From Aurantiacibacter sp. MUD11 (lineage in GTDB: Bacteria > Pseudomonadota > Alphaproteobacteria > Sphingomonadales > Sphingomonadaceae), in assembly GCF_026967575.1 (NCBI RefSeq), contig NZ_CP114054.1, positions 1,674,001 to 1,738,000 of the forward strand: a stretch of 64,000 nt of DNA, given 5' to 3'. Shown one piece after another: positions 26,768 to 36,111 of this stretch (position 1 is the first letter of the stretch; every line of letters begins with the position of its first letter). The position numbers and the translations under genes are program-made. The notes beneath the pieces were generated by a model. It did not search any database. It saw only the letters and a program-made list of their open reading frames with translations, and was not told the DNA's origin.

Positions 26768-28349
26768 GGCCGCCGATAATATTGCGCACGAAGCGGCCGA
26801 CGATCGGTCCGCCGAGGTCGGTCGCAATGGAGCCGACGCCGGAGGTAATCGCCGTCCTGGTGGGGTTGGCGCGGCTCCGGCGCCCCGTCACCGCTGCCGC
26901 GGCAACCGAAGCCATCGATCCGGCGGCGGCGCTCATGGCGCGGTCGCGTGCCTTGTCCCACATGCTGCGGCTCTTGCGCGAACGCTTGCCGACCTCTTCC
27001 TCACCCTTTTCGGCCACTTCCTCTGCCGTGGCGGCGGCATCGACGGCCTTCTGCGCCAGCACTTCCTCGGCGCTCTCGCGGTCGACCGCCTCGTCATACT
27101 TGCCGTCGACCGGGCTGACCGACTGGATGATCGCGCGCTCCTTCGCCGTCAGCGGGCCAAGGCGGCTGCGCGGCGGCTTGATCAGCGTGCGCTGCACCAC
27201 CGTCGGCGCGCCATCCTCGTCCAGCGTGGAGACCAGCGCCTCGCCCACGCGCAGCTGGGTGATGGCTTCCGCGACATCGAGATCGGGATTGATGCGGAAA
27301 GTCTCCGCCGCCGCCTTGATCGCCCGCTGGTCGCGCGGGGTGAAGGCGCGCAGCGCGTGCTGCACGCGGTTGCCTAACTGACCGGCGACTTCCTCGGGGA
27401 TGTCGATCGGGTTCTGCGTCACGAAGAACACGCCGACGCCCTTGGAACGGATCAGCCGCACCACGCGCTCGATGGTTTCCTCCAGCGCCTTCGGGGCATC
27501 GTCGAACAGCAGGTGCGCCTCGTCGAAGAAGAACACCAGCTTCGGCTTTTCCGGATCGCCCACTTCGGGCAGGCTTTCGAACAGTTCGGCCAGCAGCCAC
27601 AGCAGGAAGGTGGCATAGAGCTTGGGGCTGCGCATCAGCTGGTCCGCGGCCAGGATGTTGACGTAGCCGCGGCCCTGCTCGTCGGTCTTCAGGAAATCGT
27701 CGATCTCCAGCGCGGGCTCGCCGAAGAACTTGTCCGCCCCCTGCGATTCGAAGCTGAGCAGCTGCCGCTGGATCGCCCCGACCGAGGCTTTCGACACGTT
27801 GCCGTATTCGCCCGACAGCTCCTTCGAATTGTCGTAGGCCCAGGCGAGCATCGCGCGCAGGTCGTCGAAATCGAGCAGCAGCGTCGGCTTGCCGTCGGTG
27901 GCCAGCCCTTCGTCGGCAGCGCGAAAGACGATCTGCAGCACGCCTTCCTGCGTCTCGTTCAGGTCCAGCAGGCGCGCCAGCAGCAGCGGACCCATTTCGG
28001 AAACCGTGGTGCGGACGGGGTGGCCCTGCTCGCCGTAAAGGTCCCAGAACACTACCGGGTTATCCGAATAGGCATAGTCGTCCATGCCCAGTTCCTTGGC
28101 CCGGCCTTCCAGCTTGTCGGCGTGCTTGAAAGTGGGCGAGCCAGGCATGCCGATACCCGAAAGGTCACCCTTCACGTCGGCCACGAACACCGGCACGCCA
28201 TTGGCGGAGAAGCTCTCCGCCATGCCTTGCAACGTCACCGTCTTGCCGGTGCCGGTCGCGCCCGCGATCAGCCCGTGGCGGTTGGCGCGACTGAGGTCCA
28301 GCGCCTGCCGATTGCCGTCGAGATCATTGCCCAGGAAAATATCGGCCAT
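26757..28349 (-). CDS. HerA-like ATPase of the DUF853 family
   Basis: A 530-residue helicase-like ATPase. Walker A is [14 protein letters not shown] at about residues 29-42, Walker [17 protein letters not shown], and a Gln-containing [14 protein letters not shown] motif follows. The last 110 residues are Ala/Glu-rich coiled sequence ending in a Gly/Ile-rich segment. This conserved proteobacterial family has an ATPase core related to HerA/VirB4 motors; its cell role is poorly defined. I chose ATG 28349 ([12 protein letters not shown]) over in-frame 28415. It is divergent from pabBC with only 55 bases between starts. Confidence 0.85.
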   Translation of the reverse strand: MADIFLGNDLDGNRQALDLSRANRHGLIAGATGTGKTVTLQGMAESFSANGVPVFVADVKGDLSGIGMPGSPTFKHADKLEGRAKELGMDDYAYSDNPVVFWDLYGEQGHPVRTTVSEMGPLLLARLLDLNETQEGVLQIVFRAADEGLATDGKPTLLLDFDDLRAMLAWAYDNSKELSGEYGNVSKASVGAIQRQLLSFESQGADKFFGEPALEIDDFLKTDEQGRGYVNILAADQLMRSPKLYATFLLWLLAELFESLPEVGDPEKPKLVFFFDEAHLLFDDAPKALEETIERVVRLIRSKGVGVFFVTQNPIDIPEEVAGQLGNRVQHALRAFTPRDQRAIKAAAETFRINPDLDVAEAITQLRVGEALVSTLDEDGAPTVVQRTLIKPPRSRLGPLTAKERAIIQSVSPVDGKYDEAVDRESAEEVLAQKAVDAAATAEEVAEKGEEEVGKRSRKSRSMWDKARDRAMSAAAGSMASVAAAAVTGRRSRANPTRTAITSGVGSIATDLGGPIVGRFVRNIIGGLMR

Positions 28350-28404
28350 GCTGGTCCTTATTCGTATGTTGCCGTAATCTGACAGTGACCCTAGAGCGGA
28401 GGGG

Positions 28405-30216
28405 ATGGAAGGCAAGTCTCCCTTCGTGCTGCTAGACGACGCGCGCGCCAGCGGTGCGAGCGATGCGCATTATTTCGTCAACCCGGAACAGGTGTTCGTC
28501 GCCCGCCGCGCGGAAGAGGTGGTGGACGTGCTGGCCGCTGCCGACAAGGCGCGAGTGGAGGGCGGCAAGTACCTCGCCGGCTACCTCGCCTACGAGGCGG
28601 GGCTGGCACTGGAAGGCCGCCTCATGCCGCTGGCTGCGGAGCGCGCCGGCGCTGCCGGTCCGCTGGTCTGGCTGGGCCTGTTCGACGCGCCGGAGACTAT
28701 TCCCGCGGCCGACATGCCGGACTGGCTGGCCGCGCGTTCGCGGGGTGAAGCCAGCATCGGCCCGCTCGATCCGCAGGTGTCGACCGGCGCCTACCTCGAT
28801 GCCTTCGCCACCTTGCAGGAAGCGATTCGCGCGGGCGACATCTACCAGGCCAACCTCACCATCCCGCTGGCCGGCCCGGCGCGCGGCGACCCGCTGACGC
28901 TTTATGCCAAGATCCGCCCCACGGCGGCGGCAGGCTATGGCGGACTGATCTTCGACGGGTCCGACTGGCTGCTTTCCTTCAGCCCCGAGCTGTTCTTCTC
29001 GCTGCGAGGCAGCGCGGCCAAGGTGAAGCCGATGAAAGGCACCCGCCCGCGCGGCGGCACCGAGGCGGAAGACCAGGCGCTGGCCGAGGAACTGCAGGCA
29101 TCGGTGAAGGACAAGGCCGAGAACCTGATGATCGTCGACCTGATGCGCAACGACCTGTCGCGCGTCGCCGAGGCGGGCACCGTCAGGGTGGAGCACCCCT
29201 TCGCGGTGGAGACCTATCCCACGCTGCACACCATGACGACGACCGTCCTGGCCGACCTGCAGGAGGGCAAGGGCGCGATCGACATGCTGCACGCGCTGTT
29301 CCCCTGCGGCTCCATCACCGGCGCGCCGAAGATCCGCGCGATGGAACTGATCGACGAGGTCGAGCGCGATGCGCGCGGCCCCTATTGCGGCGGCATCGGC
29401 CGGATCGACGCGCCCAAGGACGGACATGGCGGCGACGCCGCCTTCAACGTCGGCATCCGCACCATCCGCCTGACGCCGGGCGAGAACCAGAAGCACAAGG
29501 CCGTGCTGGGCGTCGGCGGCGCCATCGTCGCCGACAGCGAAGGCATGGAGGAATGGCGCGAGTGCCTGGTCAAGGGCGCCTTCGTGCGCGGCGTGGCAGG
29601 CGGTCATGACCTGATCGAGACCATGGGCTTCGACCCCAAGCAAGGCATGCCATACCTGGAGCTGCACCTTGAACGGATGAAGGCGAGCGCGGCGGAACTG
29701 GGCTTTGCCTTCGACCGGCACGAGACGCGCAACCGCATCCAGGCGCTGTGCTTCGAGCTGGACAAGCCGGCCAAGGTCCGCCTGGTCCTGGCGCGTTCGG
29801 GTGCGGTGACGCTGGAAGCGCATCCGATGCCCGCACCGCTGGCCGATCCCGCCCCCTGCATCGTCCTGCCGCACCCCACCGTGCCGCACGACTGGCGCCT
29901 GCGCCACAAGAGCAGCGACCGCAGCTTCTACGAAGCGGCCCTTGGCGTGGCGAAGCGGGTCGACGCGGTCGAGGCCGTGCTGGTGCGCGGCGAACAGGTG
30001 ATCGAGGGCTGCTGGACCAACGTGTTCGTGGAGCGCGACGGCATCCTGCTCACCCCGCCGCTGGCGCTGGGCCTGCTGCCCGGCGTGCTGCGCCGCGCGC
30101 TGATCGAGCAGGGCAAGGCGCGCGAGGCGGACCTGACCGTGCGCGATCTCGAACACGGCTTCCTGATCGGCAACGCGCTGCGCGGCCTGATGCCGGCGAC
30201 GCTGCAAGTGCCATGA
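28405..30216 (+). CDS. pabB: Fused aminodeoxychorismate synthase I / 4-amino-4-deoxychorismate lyase
   Basis: Makes p-aminobenzoate for folate. Residues 1 to about 395 are the chorismate-binding PabB part, with [10 protein letters not shown] (active Lys), [18 protein letters not shown] and [15 protein letters not shown]. The remaining 200 residues are the PLP-dependent PabC lyase ([22 protein letters not shown] region, then [10 protein letters not shown] and a terminal [10 protein letters not shown]). The fusion lets both steps occur in one chain. The glutaminase PabA is not in the window. It overlaps the next gene by ATGA (30213-30216). Confidence 0.92.
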   Translation: MEGKSPFVLLDDARASGASDAHYFVNPEQVFVARRAEEVVDVLAAADKARVEGGKYLAGYLAYEAGLALEGRLMPLAAERAGAAGPLVWLGLFDAPETIPAADMPDWLAARSRGEASIGPLDPQVSTGAYLDAFATLQEAIRAGDIYQANLTIPLAGPARGDPLTLYAKIRPTAAAGYGGLIFDGSDWLLSFSPELFFSLRGSAAKVKPMKGTRPRGGTEAEDQALAEELQASVKDKAENLMIVDLMRNDLSRVAEAGTVRVEHPFAVETYPTLHTMTTTVLADLQEGKGAIDMLHALFPCGSITGAPKIRAMELIDEVERDARGPYCGGIGRIDAPKDGHGGDAAFNVGIRTIRLTPGENQKHKAVLGVGGAIVADSEGMEEWRECLVKGAFVRGVAGGHDLIETMGFDPKQGMPYLELHLERMKASAAELGFAFDRHETRNRIQALCFELDKPAKVRLVLARSGAVTLEAHPMPAPLADPAPCIVLPHPTVPHDWRLRHKSSDRSFYEAALGVAKRVDAVEAVLVRGEQVIEGCWTNVFVERDGILLTPPLALGLLPGVLRRALIEQGKAREADLTVRDLEHGFLIGNALRGLMPATLQVP

Positions 30217-31391
30217 CCACGCCCTCTCTCAGCCAGGCGCTCAGCCGCATCGAGGCATCGCCCACCACCGCCATGACGGATCGCGCCAGCGAACTGCGCG
30301 CAGCCGGCAAGGACATCATCTCGCTGAGCGTCGGCGAGCCCGATTTCGCCACCCCGCCGCACGTGATCGCAGCCGCCAAGGCCGCGCTCGATGCCGGCGA
30401 CACGCGTTACACCCCGGTCACCGGCACGGCGCGACTGAAGGAAGCGGCGGCACTGCATTTCCAGCGCGACCTCGGCATCGCCACCGATCCCTCGCGCGTG
30501 ATCGTGACGGCGGGCGGCAAGCAGGCGATCTTCGAGGCTATCGCCGCCACCGTCAGCCCCGGCGACGAGGTGATCGTGCCTTCGCCCTGGTGGGTCAGCT
30601 ATCCGCAGATGGTGCGCTTCTGCGGTGGCACCGTGGTGCCCCTGCGCACCAGCGCGGCCAACGGCTTCCGCTTCCACCCTGGGGAGCTTGAATCGCTGAT
30701 CACGCCATCGACCAACTGGCTGATGCTGAATTCGCCCGGCAATCCCACCGGCGCGGTGTTCCCGGCGGAGATGCTGCGCGGCATCGGCGAGGTGCTGCGT
30801 CGGCGCCCGCAGGTGCTGGTGCTGTCCGACGATATCTATTCGCCGCTGATCTATACCGAGGCCCCGCATGCCACGCTGGCTGTGGAGTGCCCCGACCTGG
30901 CCGACCGGATCATCACCGTCTCCGGCGTGTCGAAGAGCCACGCGATGACGGGCTTCCGCATCGGCGTCGCCACCGGGCCGGAATGGATCATTTCCGCCAT
31001 GGGCAAGCTGCAGAGCAATTCCAGCGGCAATCCCGCAAGCATTTCGCAGGCCGCCGCCGTCGCCGCCTTCGAAGGACCGCAGGACTTCCTGGCCGACTGG
31101 CGCGAGGCCTTCCGCCGCCGGCGCGACCTGGTGGTGGAACGGGTGAACGCCATTCCAGGCCTCTCCACGCCGGTGCCCGACGGAGCCTTCTACTGCCTCG
31201 TCGATGCCGCGCCGCTGATGGACCGCTTCGGCGGCGACGACCGCAAGCTGGCGCTGCACCTGCTCGACCACGGCGTGGCCACAGTCGCCGCCAGCGCCTT
31301 TGGCGGCAAGGACGGTTTCCGCATCAGCTTCGCCGCCGACGAAGCAGTGCTGGACACGGCCCTGGCGCGCATCGCAAAGGCGCTGGCATGA
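30213..31391 (+). CDS. Class I aminotransferase (aspartate aminotransferase type)
   Basis: PLP-dependent aminotransferase of 392 residues. The substrate/PLP blocks are SVGEPDFATP, AGGKQAIFEA, LNSPGNPTGAVF, VLSDDIYSPLIY and the PLP lysine in SGVSKSHAMTGFRIG. A C-terminal Arg (DGFRISFA) would bind the substrate carboxylate. This is the I-gamma subgroup of aspartate (or prephenate) aminotransferases common in alphaproteobacteria; exact amino-donor preference cannot be read. It overlaps pabBC upstream and the pseudouridine synthase downstream by four bases each. Confidence 0.9.
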   Translation: MTTPSLSQALSRIEASPTTAMTDRASELRAAGKDIISLSVGEPDFATPPHVIAAAKAALDAGDTRYTPVTGTARLKEAAALHFQRDLGIATDPSRVIVTAGGKQAIFEAIAATVSPGDEVIVPSPWWVSYPQMVRFCGGTVVPLRTSAANGFRFHPGELESLITPSTNWLMLNSPGNPTGAVFPAEMLRGIGEVLRRRPQVLVLSDDIYSPLIYTEAPHATLAVECPDLADRIITVSGVSKSHAMTGFRIGVATGPEWIISAMGKLQSNSSGNPASISQAAAVAAFEGPQDFLADWREAFRRRRDLVVERVNAIPGLSTPVPDGAFYCLVDAAPLMDRFGGDDRKLALHLLDHGVATVAASAFGGKDGFRISFAADEAVLDTALARIAKALA

Positions 31392-32044
31392 CCGACATTC
31401 CGATTCTCTACGAGGATGGCGAGGCGCTCGTCATCGACAAGCCTGCCGGCCTGCCCATCGAAACCCCGCGCAAGGGCGGCCCTGCGCTGGAAGATTACCT
31501 CGACACGCTGAAGCTCGGCTTCCAGCGCGCGCCGGTGCCGGTGCACCGCCTCGATACCGACACCAGCGGCTGCCTGCTGCTGGCGCGCAATCCCAAGGCC
31601 CTGAAGCGCTTCAACCGCGCCTTCGAGGAAAAGCTGGTGCAGAAGACCTATCTCGGCGTTGTCGCCGGGCCGGTGGATGGCGACGAGGGGACGATCGACA
31701 TCGCCCTCACCAAGATCAGCAGCGAAGCCAAGGGCTGGCGCATGATCCCGGCGAAGAAGGGCAAGCCCTCCGTCACGCACTGGACCAAGCGCGCCGAACT
31801 GCCCGGCGGGCTGACGCTGGTGGAATTCCGCCCGGAGACCGGCCGCACCCACCAGATCCGCGTCCATGCCGAACACACTTTCGCCCGCTCGCTGCTGGGC
31901 GACCCGGTCTACGGCCACAAGGATGCGCGCGTCACCCGCACCATGCTGCACGCCAGCAAGCTGGTGGTCCCGCGCGAGGGCAAGCCGGACATCGTGGCCG
32001 AGGCGCCGCTGCCCGCCGACTTCGTGGCGCTGGGCGCGGCCTGA
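31388..32044 (+). CDS. RluA-family rRNA/tRNA pseudouridine synthase
   Basis: A 218-residue enzyme converting a specific uridine in RNA to pseudouridine. The catalytic motif is [15 protein letters not shown] with the nucleophilic Asp. KTYLGVVAG and [13 protein letters not shown] are the other family signatures. No S4 domain is present, so it resembles the short RluA/RluE-like group; the target site cannot be told. ATG 31388 overlaps the aminotransferase stop (ATGA), and its own TGA overlaps the ATG of arfB by one base. Confidence 0.9.
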   Translation: MTDIPILYEDGEALVIDKPAGLPIETPRKGGPALEDYLDTLKLGFQRAPVPVHRLDTDTSGCLLLARNPKALKRFNRAFEEKLVQKTYLGVVAGPVDGDEGTIDIALTKISSEAKGWRMIPAKKGKPSVTHWTKRAELPGGLTLVEFRPETGRTHQIRVHAEHTFARSLLGDPVYGHKDARVTRTMLHASKLVVPREGKPDIVAEAPLPADFVALGAA

Positions 32045-32448
32045 TGGGCAAGATCCTCGAGCGGGCGAACGCCATCGCCGAGGAAAGCTTCATCGCTGCA
32101 TCCGGCCCCGGCGGCCAGAACGTCAACAAGGTGGCGACCGCGGTGCAGCTGCGGGTGAACATCTATGCCCTCGGCCTGCCGCCGCGAGTGTTCCACCGGC
32201 TGAAGGAACTGGCGGGCAGCCGCCTCAACCAGGCGGGCGAGATAGTGATCGACGCGCGCAACAACCGGACGCAGGAAGCCAACCGGCGCGAGGCGCGCGA
32301 ACGGCTGGCGGAACTGATCGAATCGGCCTGCCGCGAACCCAAGAAACGGGCGAAGTCCCGCGTGAACCGCGTGGGCAAGACCAAGCGCCTCGCCAGCAAG
32401 AAGGCGCACGGGCAGAAAAAGGCCCTGCGCGGCAAGGTCGATCTGTAG
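32044..32448 (+). CDS. arfB: ArfB, stalled-ribosome rescue peptidyl-tRNA hydrolase
   Basis: Frees peptides from ribosomes stalled without a stop codon, a backup to tmRNA. The 134 residues hold the release-factor GGQ motif ([16 protein letters not shown]) and end in a long basic tail ([16 protein letters not shown]) that inserts in the empty mRNA channel. It is the last gene of the overlapping pabBC operon. The stop codon (32446-32448) sits inside a 6-bp hairpin, GTAGCG-TTTCG-CGCTAC, at 32445-32461. Confidence 0.93.
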   Translation: MGKILERANAIAEESFIAASGPGGQNVNKVATAVQLRVNIYALGLPPRVFHRLKELAGSRLNQAGEIVIDARNNRTQEANRREARERLAELIESACREPKKRAKSRVNRVGKTKRLASKKAHGQKKALRGKVDL

Positions 32449-32582
32449 CGTTTCGCGCTACTCGATCACTTGACTTTTTACCGATTCTCTCGCAATGGCC
32501 GCGCCGGAACGGCGGTGCCGCGTGCGCCGCCCTTATTTTTTCGGGCCGAACGCGCCCTTTCGATACTTTTGAGAGCAGACCC

Positions 32583-32750
32583 ATGGCGAAGCCCGCAACC
32601 ATCAAGATCCGCCTGAACTCGACCGCGGACACCGGCCACTTCTACGTGACCAAGAAGAACCCGCGCAACCACACCGAGAAGTTCGTCTTCCGCAAGTACG
32701 ATCCGATCGCGAAGAAGCACGTCGAGTACAAGGAAGGCAAGATCAAGTAA
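32583..32750 (+). CDS. rpmG: 50S ribosomal protein L33
   Basis: A 55-residue ribosomal protein of the zinc-free type: [20 protein letters not shown] is followed by [13 protein letters not shown], with Thr/Asn in place of the CxxC pairs. The short frame starting at ATG 32583 is the real gene inside a longer open stretch. It is a single-gene unit between arfB and lolA. A TTGACT at 32470-32475 may be its -35 element. An imperfect hairpin follows at 32784-32811. Confidence 0.96.
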   Translation: MAKPATIKIRLNSTADTGHFYVTKKNPRNHTEKFVFRKYDPIAKKHVEYKEGKIK

Positions 32751-32783
32751 GAGGCCTTACGGCACACTTGGTCGCGCCCCATG

Positions 32784-32811
32784 CTGAACGGCGGGAACCG
32801 CCTCGGTTCAG
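32784..32811 (+). terminator. Imperfect hairpin after rpmG
   Basis: CTGAAC-GGCGG (32784-32794) can pair with CCGCC and GTTCAG (32798-32802 and 32806-32811), with a GAA loop and a TCG bulge. It lies 34 bases after the rpmG stop and 37 before lolA. There is no T-run, so it may be a pause or mRNA-end structure rather than a strong terminator. Confidence 0.35.
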
Positions 32812-32847
32812 TGATAGTTCAACGCTCCGCCCACATCTGGTGAGAGT

Positions 32848-33519
32848 ATGAACGCCTTGAAAACCTATCTTCGCAAGCCCATCACCGCCGCGATCGTTGG
32901 CGGCATGGCGCTTGCCGTCCCCGCAACGCTGGCATTGCCGCTTGCCCCTGCCCATGCGCAGTCGCAGGTGCAGGCGAACCAGCTCGACCGCGCCGCCAAC
33001 GCGCTGCGCTCGATCACCACCCTGCGCGCCGATTTCACCCAGACGGACCGCAACGGCGGCAGCCTGTCGGGCGAACTGACGCTGAAGAACCCCGGCAAGA
33101 TCCGCTTCGAATACTCGGACGACGTGAACCTGCTGGTGGTGTCCAACGGCAGCGCGCTGACCTTCGTCGACTACGAAGTGAACCAGGTGGAACGCTATCC
33201 CATCGGCGACAGCCCGCTTGGCGCCCTGCTCGATCCCAATCGCGACATTCGCCGTTACGGCACGCTGCAGCGCGCCAGCGGCGGCGTGGTCAGCATCCAG
33301 GTGCAGGACCCTAACCGTCCGGAATTCCCGCAGCTGACGCTGATTTTCCAGGAAAATGCCTCGGCCCCCGGCGGGCTGGAGCTGGTCAGCTGGGTGGCCC
33401 TGGATTCGCAGAACCAGCGCACCACGGTGCGCCTGCGCAACCATCGCTACGGCATGAGCGTCTCGGACAGCGAATTCCGCTTCCGCGACCCGCGCCGGGC
33501 ATCTCGTCGCCCGGGATAA
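32848..33519 (+). CDS. lolA: Outer-membrane lipoprotein carrier LolA
   Basis: Periplasmic chaperone carrying lipoproteins from LolCDE to the outer membrane. The 223-residue precursor has a long signal peptide (cut near LAPAHA/QSQ) and the LolA half-barrel sequence: LDRAANALRSITTLRADFTQ, GELTLKNPGKIRFEY and LVVSNGSALTFVDYE. It ends with a basic tail (RRASRRPG). Fits the window's abundance of lipoproteins. Confidence 0.9.
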   Translation: MNALKTYLRKPITAAIVGGMALAVPATLALPLAPAHAQSQVQANQLDRAANALRSITTLRADFTQTDRNGGSLSGELTLKNPGKIRFEYSDDVNLLVVSNGSALTFVDYEVNQVERYPIGDSPLGALLDPNRDIRRYGTLQRASGGVVSIQVQDPNRPEFPQLTLIFQENASAPGGLELVSWVALDSQNQRTTVRLRNHRYGMSVSDSEFRFRDPRRASRRPG

Positions 33520-33576
33520 ACAGCTTGTGGCCGAGCGGTTGTAAATTTACGACAAAACGACCGCTATATTCATTGG

Positions 33577-33739
33577 CCAGACAGGCAAAATTCCCTAGAT
33601 TTACTCCCATAGATGCGTGGTGAGGCGGGTTTCCCCCCTGTTGCCCTGATCCTCGATACATGCCGCGCATCTGTAGAAGCGTGACGAACGCTCTAAAGGA
33701 ACCCCCGTCGCACTATGCCCCCGCGACGGGGGTTTTTTT
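33577..33739 (+). ncRNA. Candidate small RNA with three hairpins and a terminator
   Basis: Between lolA and xthA. Hairpin 1: 33609-33620 pairs base for base (two G-U) with 33663-33674, capped by GAGG/CCTC pairing (33622-33625 with 33651-33654) and a C-rich loop 33633-33638 that could target Shine-Dalgarno sequences. Hairpin 2: AGCGT 33678-33682 with ACGCT 33688-33692. Hairpin 3 is the intrinsic terminator. A TATATT at 33565-33570 could be the -10 element, placing the start near 33577. The left end is approximate. No frame or known riboswitch core fits; it could instead be the lolA mRNA 3' end. Confidence 0.5.
33702..33739 (+). terminator. Perfect rho-independent terminator
   Basis: CCCCCGTCGC (33702-33711) pairs perfectly with GCGACGGGGG (33723-33732) around an 11-base loop, followed at once by seven Ts (33733-33739). 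The strongest intrinsic terminator in the window. It ends the lolA transcript or the candidate small RNA, 28 bases before xthA starts. Confidence 0.93.
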
Positions 33740-33767
33740 ATCTGCTGCTCCCGCCTAGGTGATGCGC

Positions 33768-34556
33768 ATGGTTTCTATCGCTACCTGGAACATCAATTCC
33801 GTCCGCCTGCGCATGCCTTTGGTCGAGCAGTTCCTCCGCGAGGAATCGCCCGACGTGCTGTGCCTGCAGGAAATCAAGTGCCAGGAGCACCAGTTTCCGG
33901 CCAAGGCCTTCGCCGAACTCGGCTACGAGTACCAGGCGATCCACGGGCAGAAGGGCTACCACGGCGTCGCCACGGTCAGCCGCCTGCCGATGAGCGAGTT
34001 CTCGCGCCACGACTGGCAGGACAACGGCGAGGCGCGGCATGTCGGGGTGGAGATCCCGGATGCCGGCGGGCTGGTGCTGGAAAACGTCTATATCCCCGCC
34101 GGCGGCGACGTTCCCGACCGCGAGGCCAATCCCAAATTCGGGCAGAAGCTCGACTTCCTCGAACGCATGACCCGCTGGTCGGAAGAGATCAACCGGCCCA
34201 CGCTGCTGGTGGGCGATTTCAACATCGCCCCGCTCGAATGCGACGTCTACGATCACAAGGCGCTGCTCAAGGTCGTCAGCCACACGCCGCTGGAAGTGGA
34301 GACGCTGGGCAAGCTGCAGGGCGCCCACGACTGGGTCGACCTTGGCCGCAAGCACATCCCCGCGCCCGAACGGAATTACTCGTGGTGGTCCTACCGCACC
34401 TACTGGCAAGGGAAGGACCGCGGGCGTCGGCTGGACCACATGTGGGCCTCGCCCGACCTTGCCGCGCAGAGCCGCGCACACCGCATCGCCGAGCACACGC
34501 GCAACTGGGAAAAGCCCAGCGACCACGTGCCGCTGATCACGGAGTTCGACCTCTGA
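33768..34556 (+). CDS. xthA: Exodeoxyribonuclease III
   Basis: AP endonuclease and 3'-5' exonuclease for base-excision repair. The 262 residues show the EEP fold: SIATWNINSVRLR, the Mg ligand LQEIKCQ, VENVYIPAGG-like LENVYIPAGG, VGDFNIAP, DYSWW-like NYSWWSYR, RRLDHMWAS and the terminal SDHVPLI. I chose ATG 33768 because AGGTGA (33757-33762) is correctly spaced; in-frame starts at 33759 and 33762 are weaker. It is followed directly by ribA. Confidence 0.94.
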   Translation: MVSIATWNINSVRLRMPLVEQFLREESPDVLCLQEIKCQEHQFPAKAFAELGYEYQAIHGQKGYHGVATVSRLPMSEFSRHDWQDNGEARHVGVEIPDAGGLVLENVYIPAGGDVPDREANPKFGQKLDFLERMTRWSEEINRPTLLVGDFNIAPLECDVYDHKALLKVVSHTPLEVETLGKLQGAHDWVDLGRKHIPAPERNYSWWSYRTYWQGKDRGRRLDHMWASPDLAAQSRAHRIAEHTRNWEKPSDHVPLITEFDL

Positions 34557-34579
34557 GCGGCCCCTCCCCCGAACGCCGC

Positions 34580-35617
34580 GTGGCGCAGGCGATCGACGCC
34601 CTGCGCCATGGCTGGCCGATCAAGGTGGGGGATGCGCCGGTGCTGCTGCCGGTGGAGACCGCGCCCGGCGGCGCGGCGCAATCGCCGCACATGCTGATCT
34701 CCGCCGCGCGGGCGGAAACGCTCAAGCTCACCAACCAGCGCCCGGCGGCTGACGGACATTCCCCCGTGCTGATGCGCGCGGCCGAACCGCTGGGCCTTGG
34801 TGCGGCGCTGCCGGTGGCCGATCCCGCGCTCGATACGGTCAACCCGCTCAAGGGCCCGTTCCTCGCCGAAGAGCTGCAGTGGATGACCGCCGCCAAGGCC
34901 GCGATGGAGCTGGCGCGCATCGCCGGCGTCCTGCCCGCCTTCCTCGTCAATCCCGAACCCGCAGGCGAGCCGGTGGAGCTGAAGTCCATCGATCTTGCCG
35001 CCTGGCGCGACCCCGAACACCTCGCCATTGCCACCCGCGCCCGCCTGCCCATCGCGGCAGAGGAAGAGGCGGAGATCGTCGCCTTCCGCTCGGCCGGCGA
35101 CATGCGCGAACACGTGGCGCTGGTGCTGGGCGATCGCTCGCTCGACACGGTGCCGCTGGTGCGGCTGCATTCCGAATGCCTGACCGGCGATATTTTCGGC
35201 AGCCTCAAGTGCGATTGCGGCCCGCAGCTCGACCATGCGCTGGCGGCCATGTCTGCTGCCGGCGCGGAAGGTGGCTGGGGCGTGCTGCTCTACATGCGGC
35301 AGGAAGGGCGCGGCATCGGCCTGATCAACAAGCTGCGCGCCTATCGCCTGCAGGATGAAGGCGTCGACACGCTGGAAGCCAACCGCCGCCTCGGCCTGCC
35401 CGAGGAAGCGCGCGACTTCCCGCTGGCGGCGCGCATGCTCGACCTGCTCGGCATCGCCGAGGTGCGGCTGATGACCAACAATCCGGAAAAGGTCGCCGCG
35501 CTGGAAGAGGCCGGCGTGCGCGTGGCGGAGCGCGTGCCGCACGAACTGCCCGCCAATCCCCACAACACCCGCTACCTCGCCACCAAGCGCGACAAGGCCG
35601 GGCACCTGCTGACATGA
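34580..35617 (+). CDS. ribA: GTP cyclohydrolase II
   Basis: First step of riboflavin synthesis, GTP to a diaminopyrimidine. The catalytic C-terminal half has the zinc cysteines in HSECLTGDIFGSLKCDCG, MRQEGRGIGLINKL, and MTNNPEKV. The first 150 residues are an extra domain like the degenerate DHBP-synthase-type extension common in alphaproteobacteria. The frame is open upstream; GTG 34580 gives 345 residues, but CTG 34553, with GGAG at 34541-34544, could be the true start, overlapping the xthA stop. It overlaps the GNAT gene by ATGA. Confidence 0.9.
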   Translation: MAQAIDALRHGWPIKVGDAPVLLPVETAPGGAAQSPHMLISAARAETLKLTNQRPAADGHSPVLMRAAEPLGLGAALPVADPALDTVNPLKGPFLAEELQWMTAAKAAMELARIAGVLPAFLVNPEPAGEPVELKSIDLAAWRDPEHLAIATRARLPIAAEEEAEIVAFRSAGDMREHVALVLGDRSLDTVPLVRLHSECLTGDIFGSLKCDCGPQLDHALAAMSAAGAEGGWGVLLYMRQEGRGIGLINKLRAYRLQDEGVDTLEANRRLGLPEEARDFPLAARMLDLLGIAEVRLMTNNPEKVAALEEAGVRVAERVPHELPANPHNTRYLATKRDKAGHLLT

Positions 35618-36111
35618 GCTACGCCATCCGCGAGGAGCAGGCGGGTGACGAACCCGCCATCCGCGCGCTGGTGGAACGGGCTTTCGCAGGGCACCCCTAT
35701 TCCGACGGCGACGAAGCCGAGGTGATCGACCGCCTGCGCCGGGATGGCGAACTGCTGCTGTCGCTGGTGGCCGAACAGGACGGGGAAATCATCGGGCAGG
35801 TTACCTATTCCGAGGCTCGCCTCTCCAACGGGGAGACCGGCTGGATGGTGGTGGGGCCGGTGGCGGTGGCCCCGGCACGGCAAGGCGAAGGCGTGGGCCG
35901 CGCGCTGATGGAGGCGGGTGAGGCAGCCATGAAGGAACGCGGCGCAAGGGGCATTACCGTGCTGGGTGATCCAGCCCTTTATGCGCGGTTCGGCTATCGC
36001 CAAGGCACGCCGATGACACTGGCGGGCGAACTGGGCGAATACCTGCAGGTGAAGAGCTTCGGTGCGCCGATCCCGGCCGCCGCAATCAGCTACGCCCCGG
36101 CCTTCGGCTGA
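35614..36111 (+). CDS. GNAT-family N-acetyltransferase
   Basis: A 165-residue acetyltransferase. The acetyl-CoA site is VAVAPARQGEGVGRALMEAGE (Q/RxxGxG/A pattern), followed by GARGITVLGDPALYARFGY. The GDPxxYxRFGY block is typical of the YhbS-like subgroup. The substrate is unknown. Its ATG overlaps the ribA stop by four bases; convergent with the beta-helix gene, whose stop is adjacent. Confidence 0.88.
   Translation: MSYAIREEQAGDEPAIRALVERAFAGHPYSDGDEAEVIDRLRRDGELLLSLVAEQDGEIIGQVTYSEARLSNGETGWMVVGPVAVAPARQGEGVGRALMEAGEAAMKERGARGITVLGDPALYARFGYRQGTPMTLAGELGEYLQVKSFGAPIPAAAISYAPAFG

Noticed and set aside
33645..33668. TPP-riboswitch-like string (CCTGAT...GATA...ATGCC) before xthA
   Set aside because: The invariant CUGAGA core and pyrimidine-sensor helix of THI elements are absent, and the neighbouring genes are not thiamine genes. 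The stretch is explained by the small-RNA hairpin.
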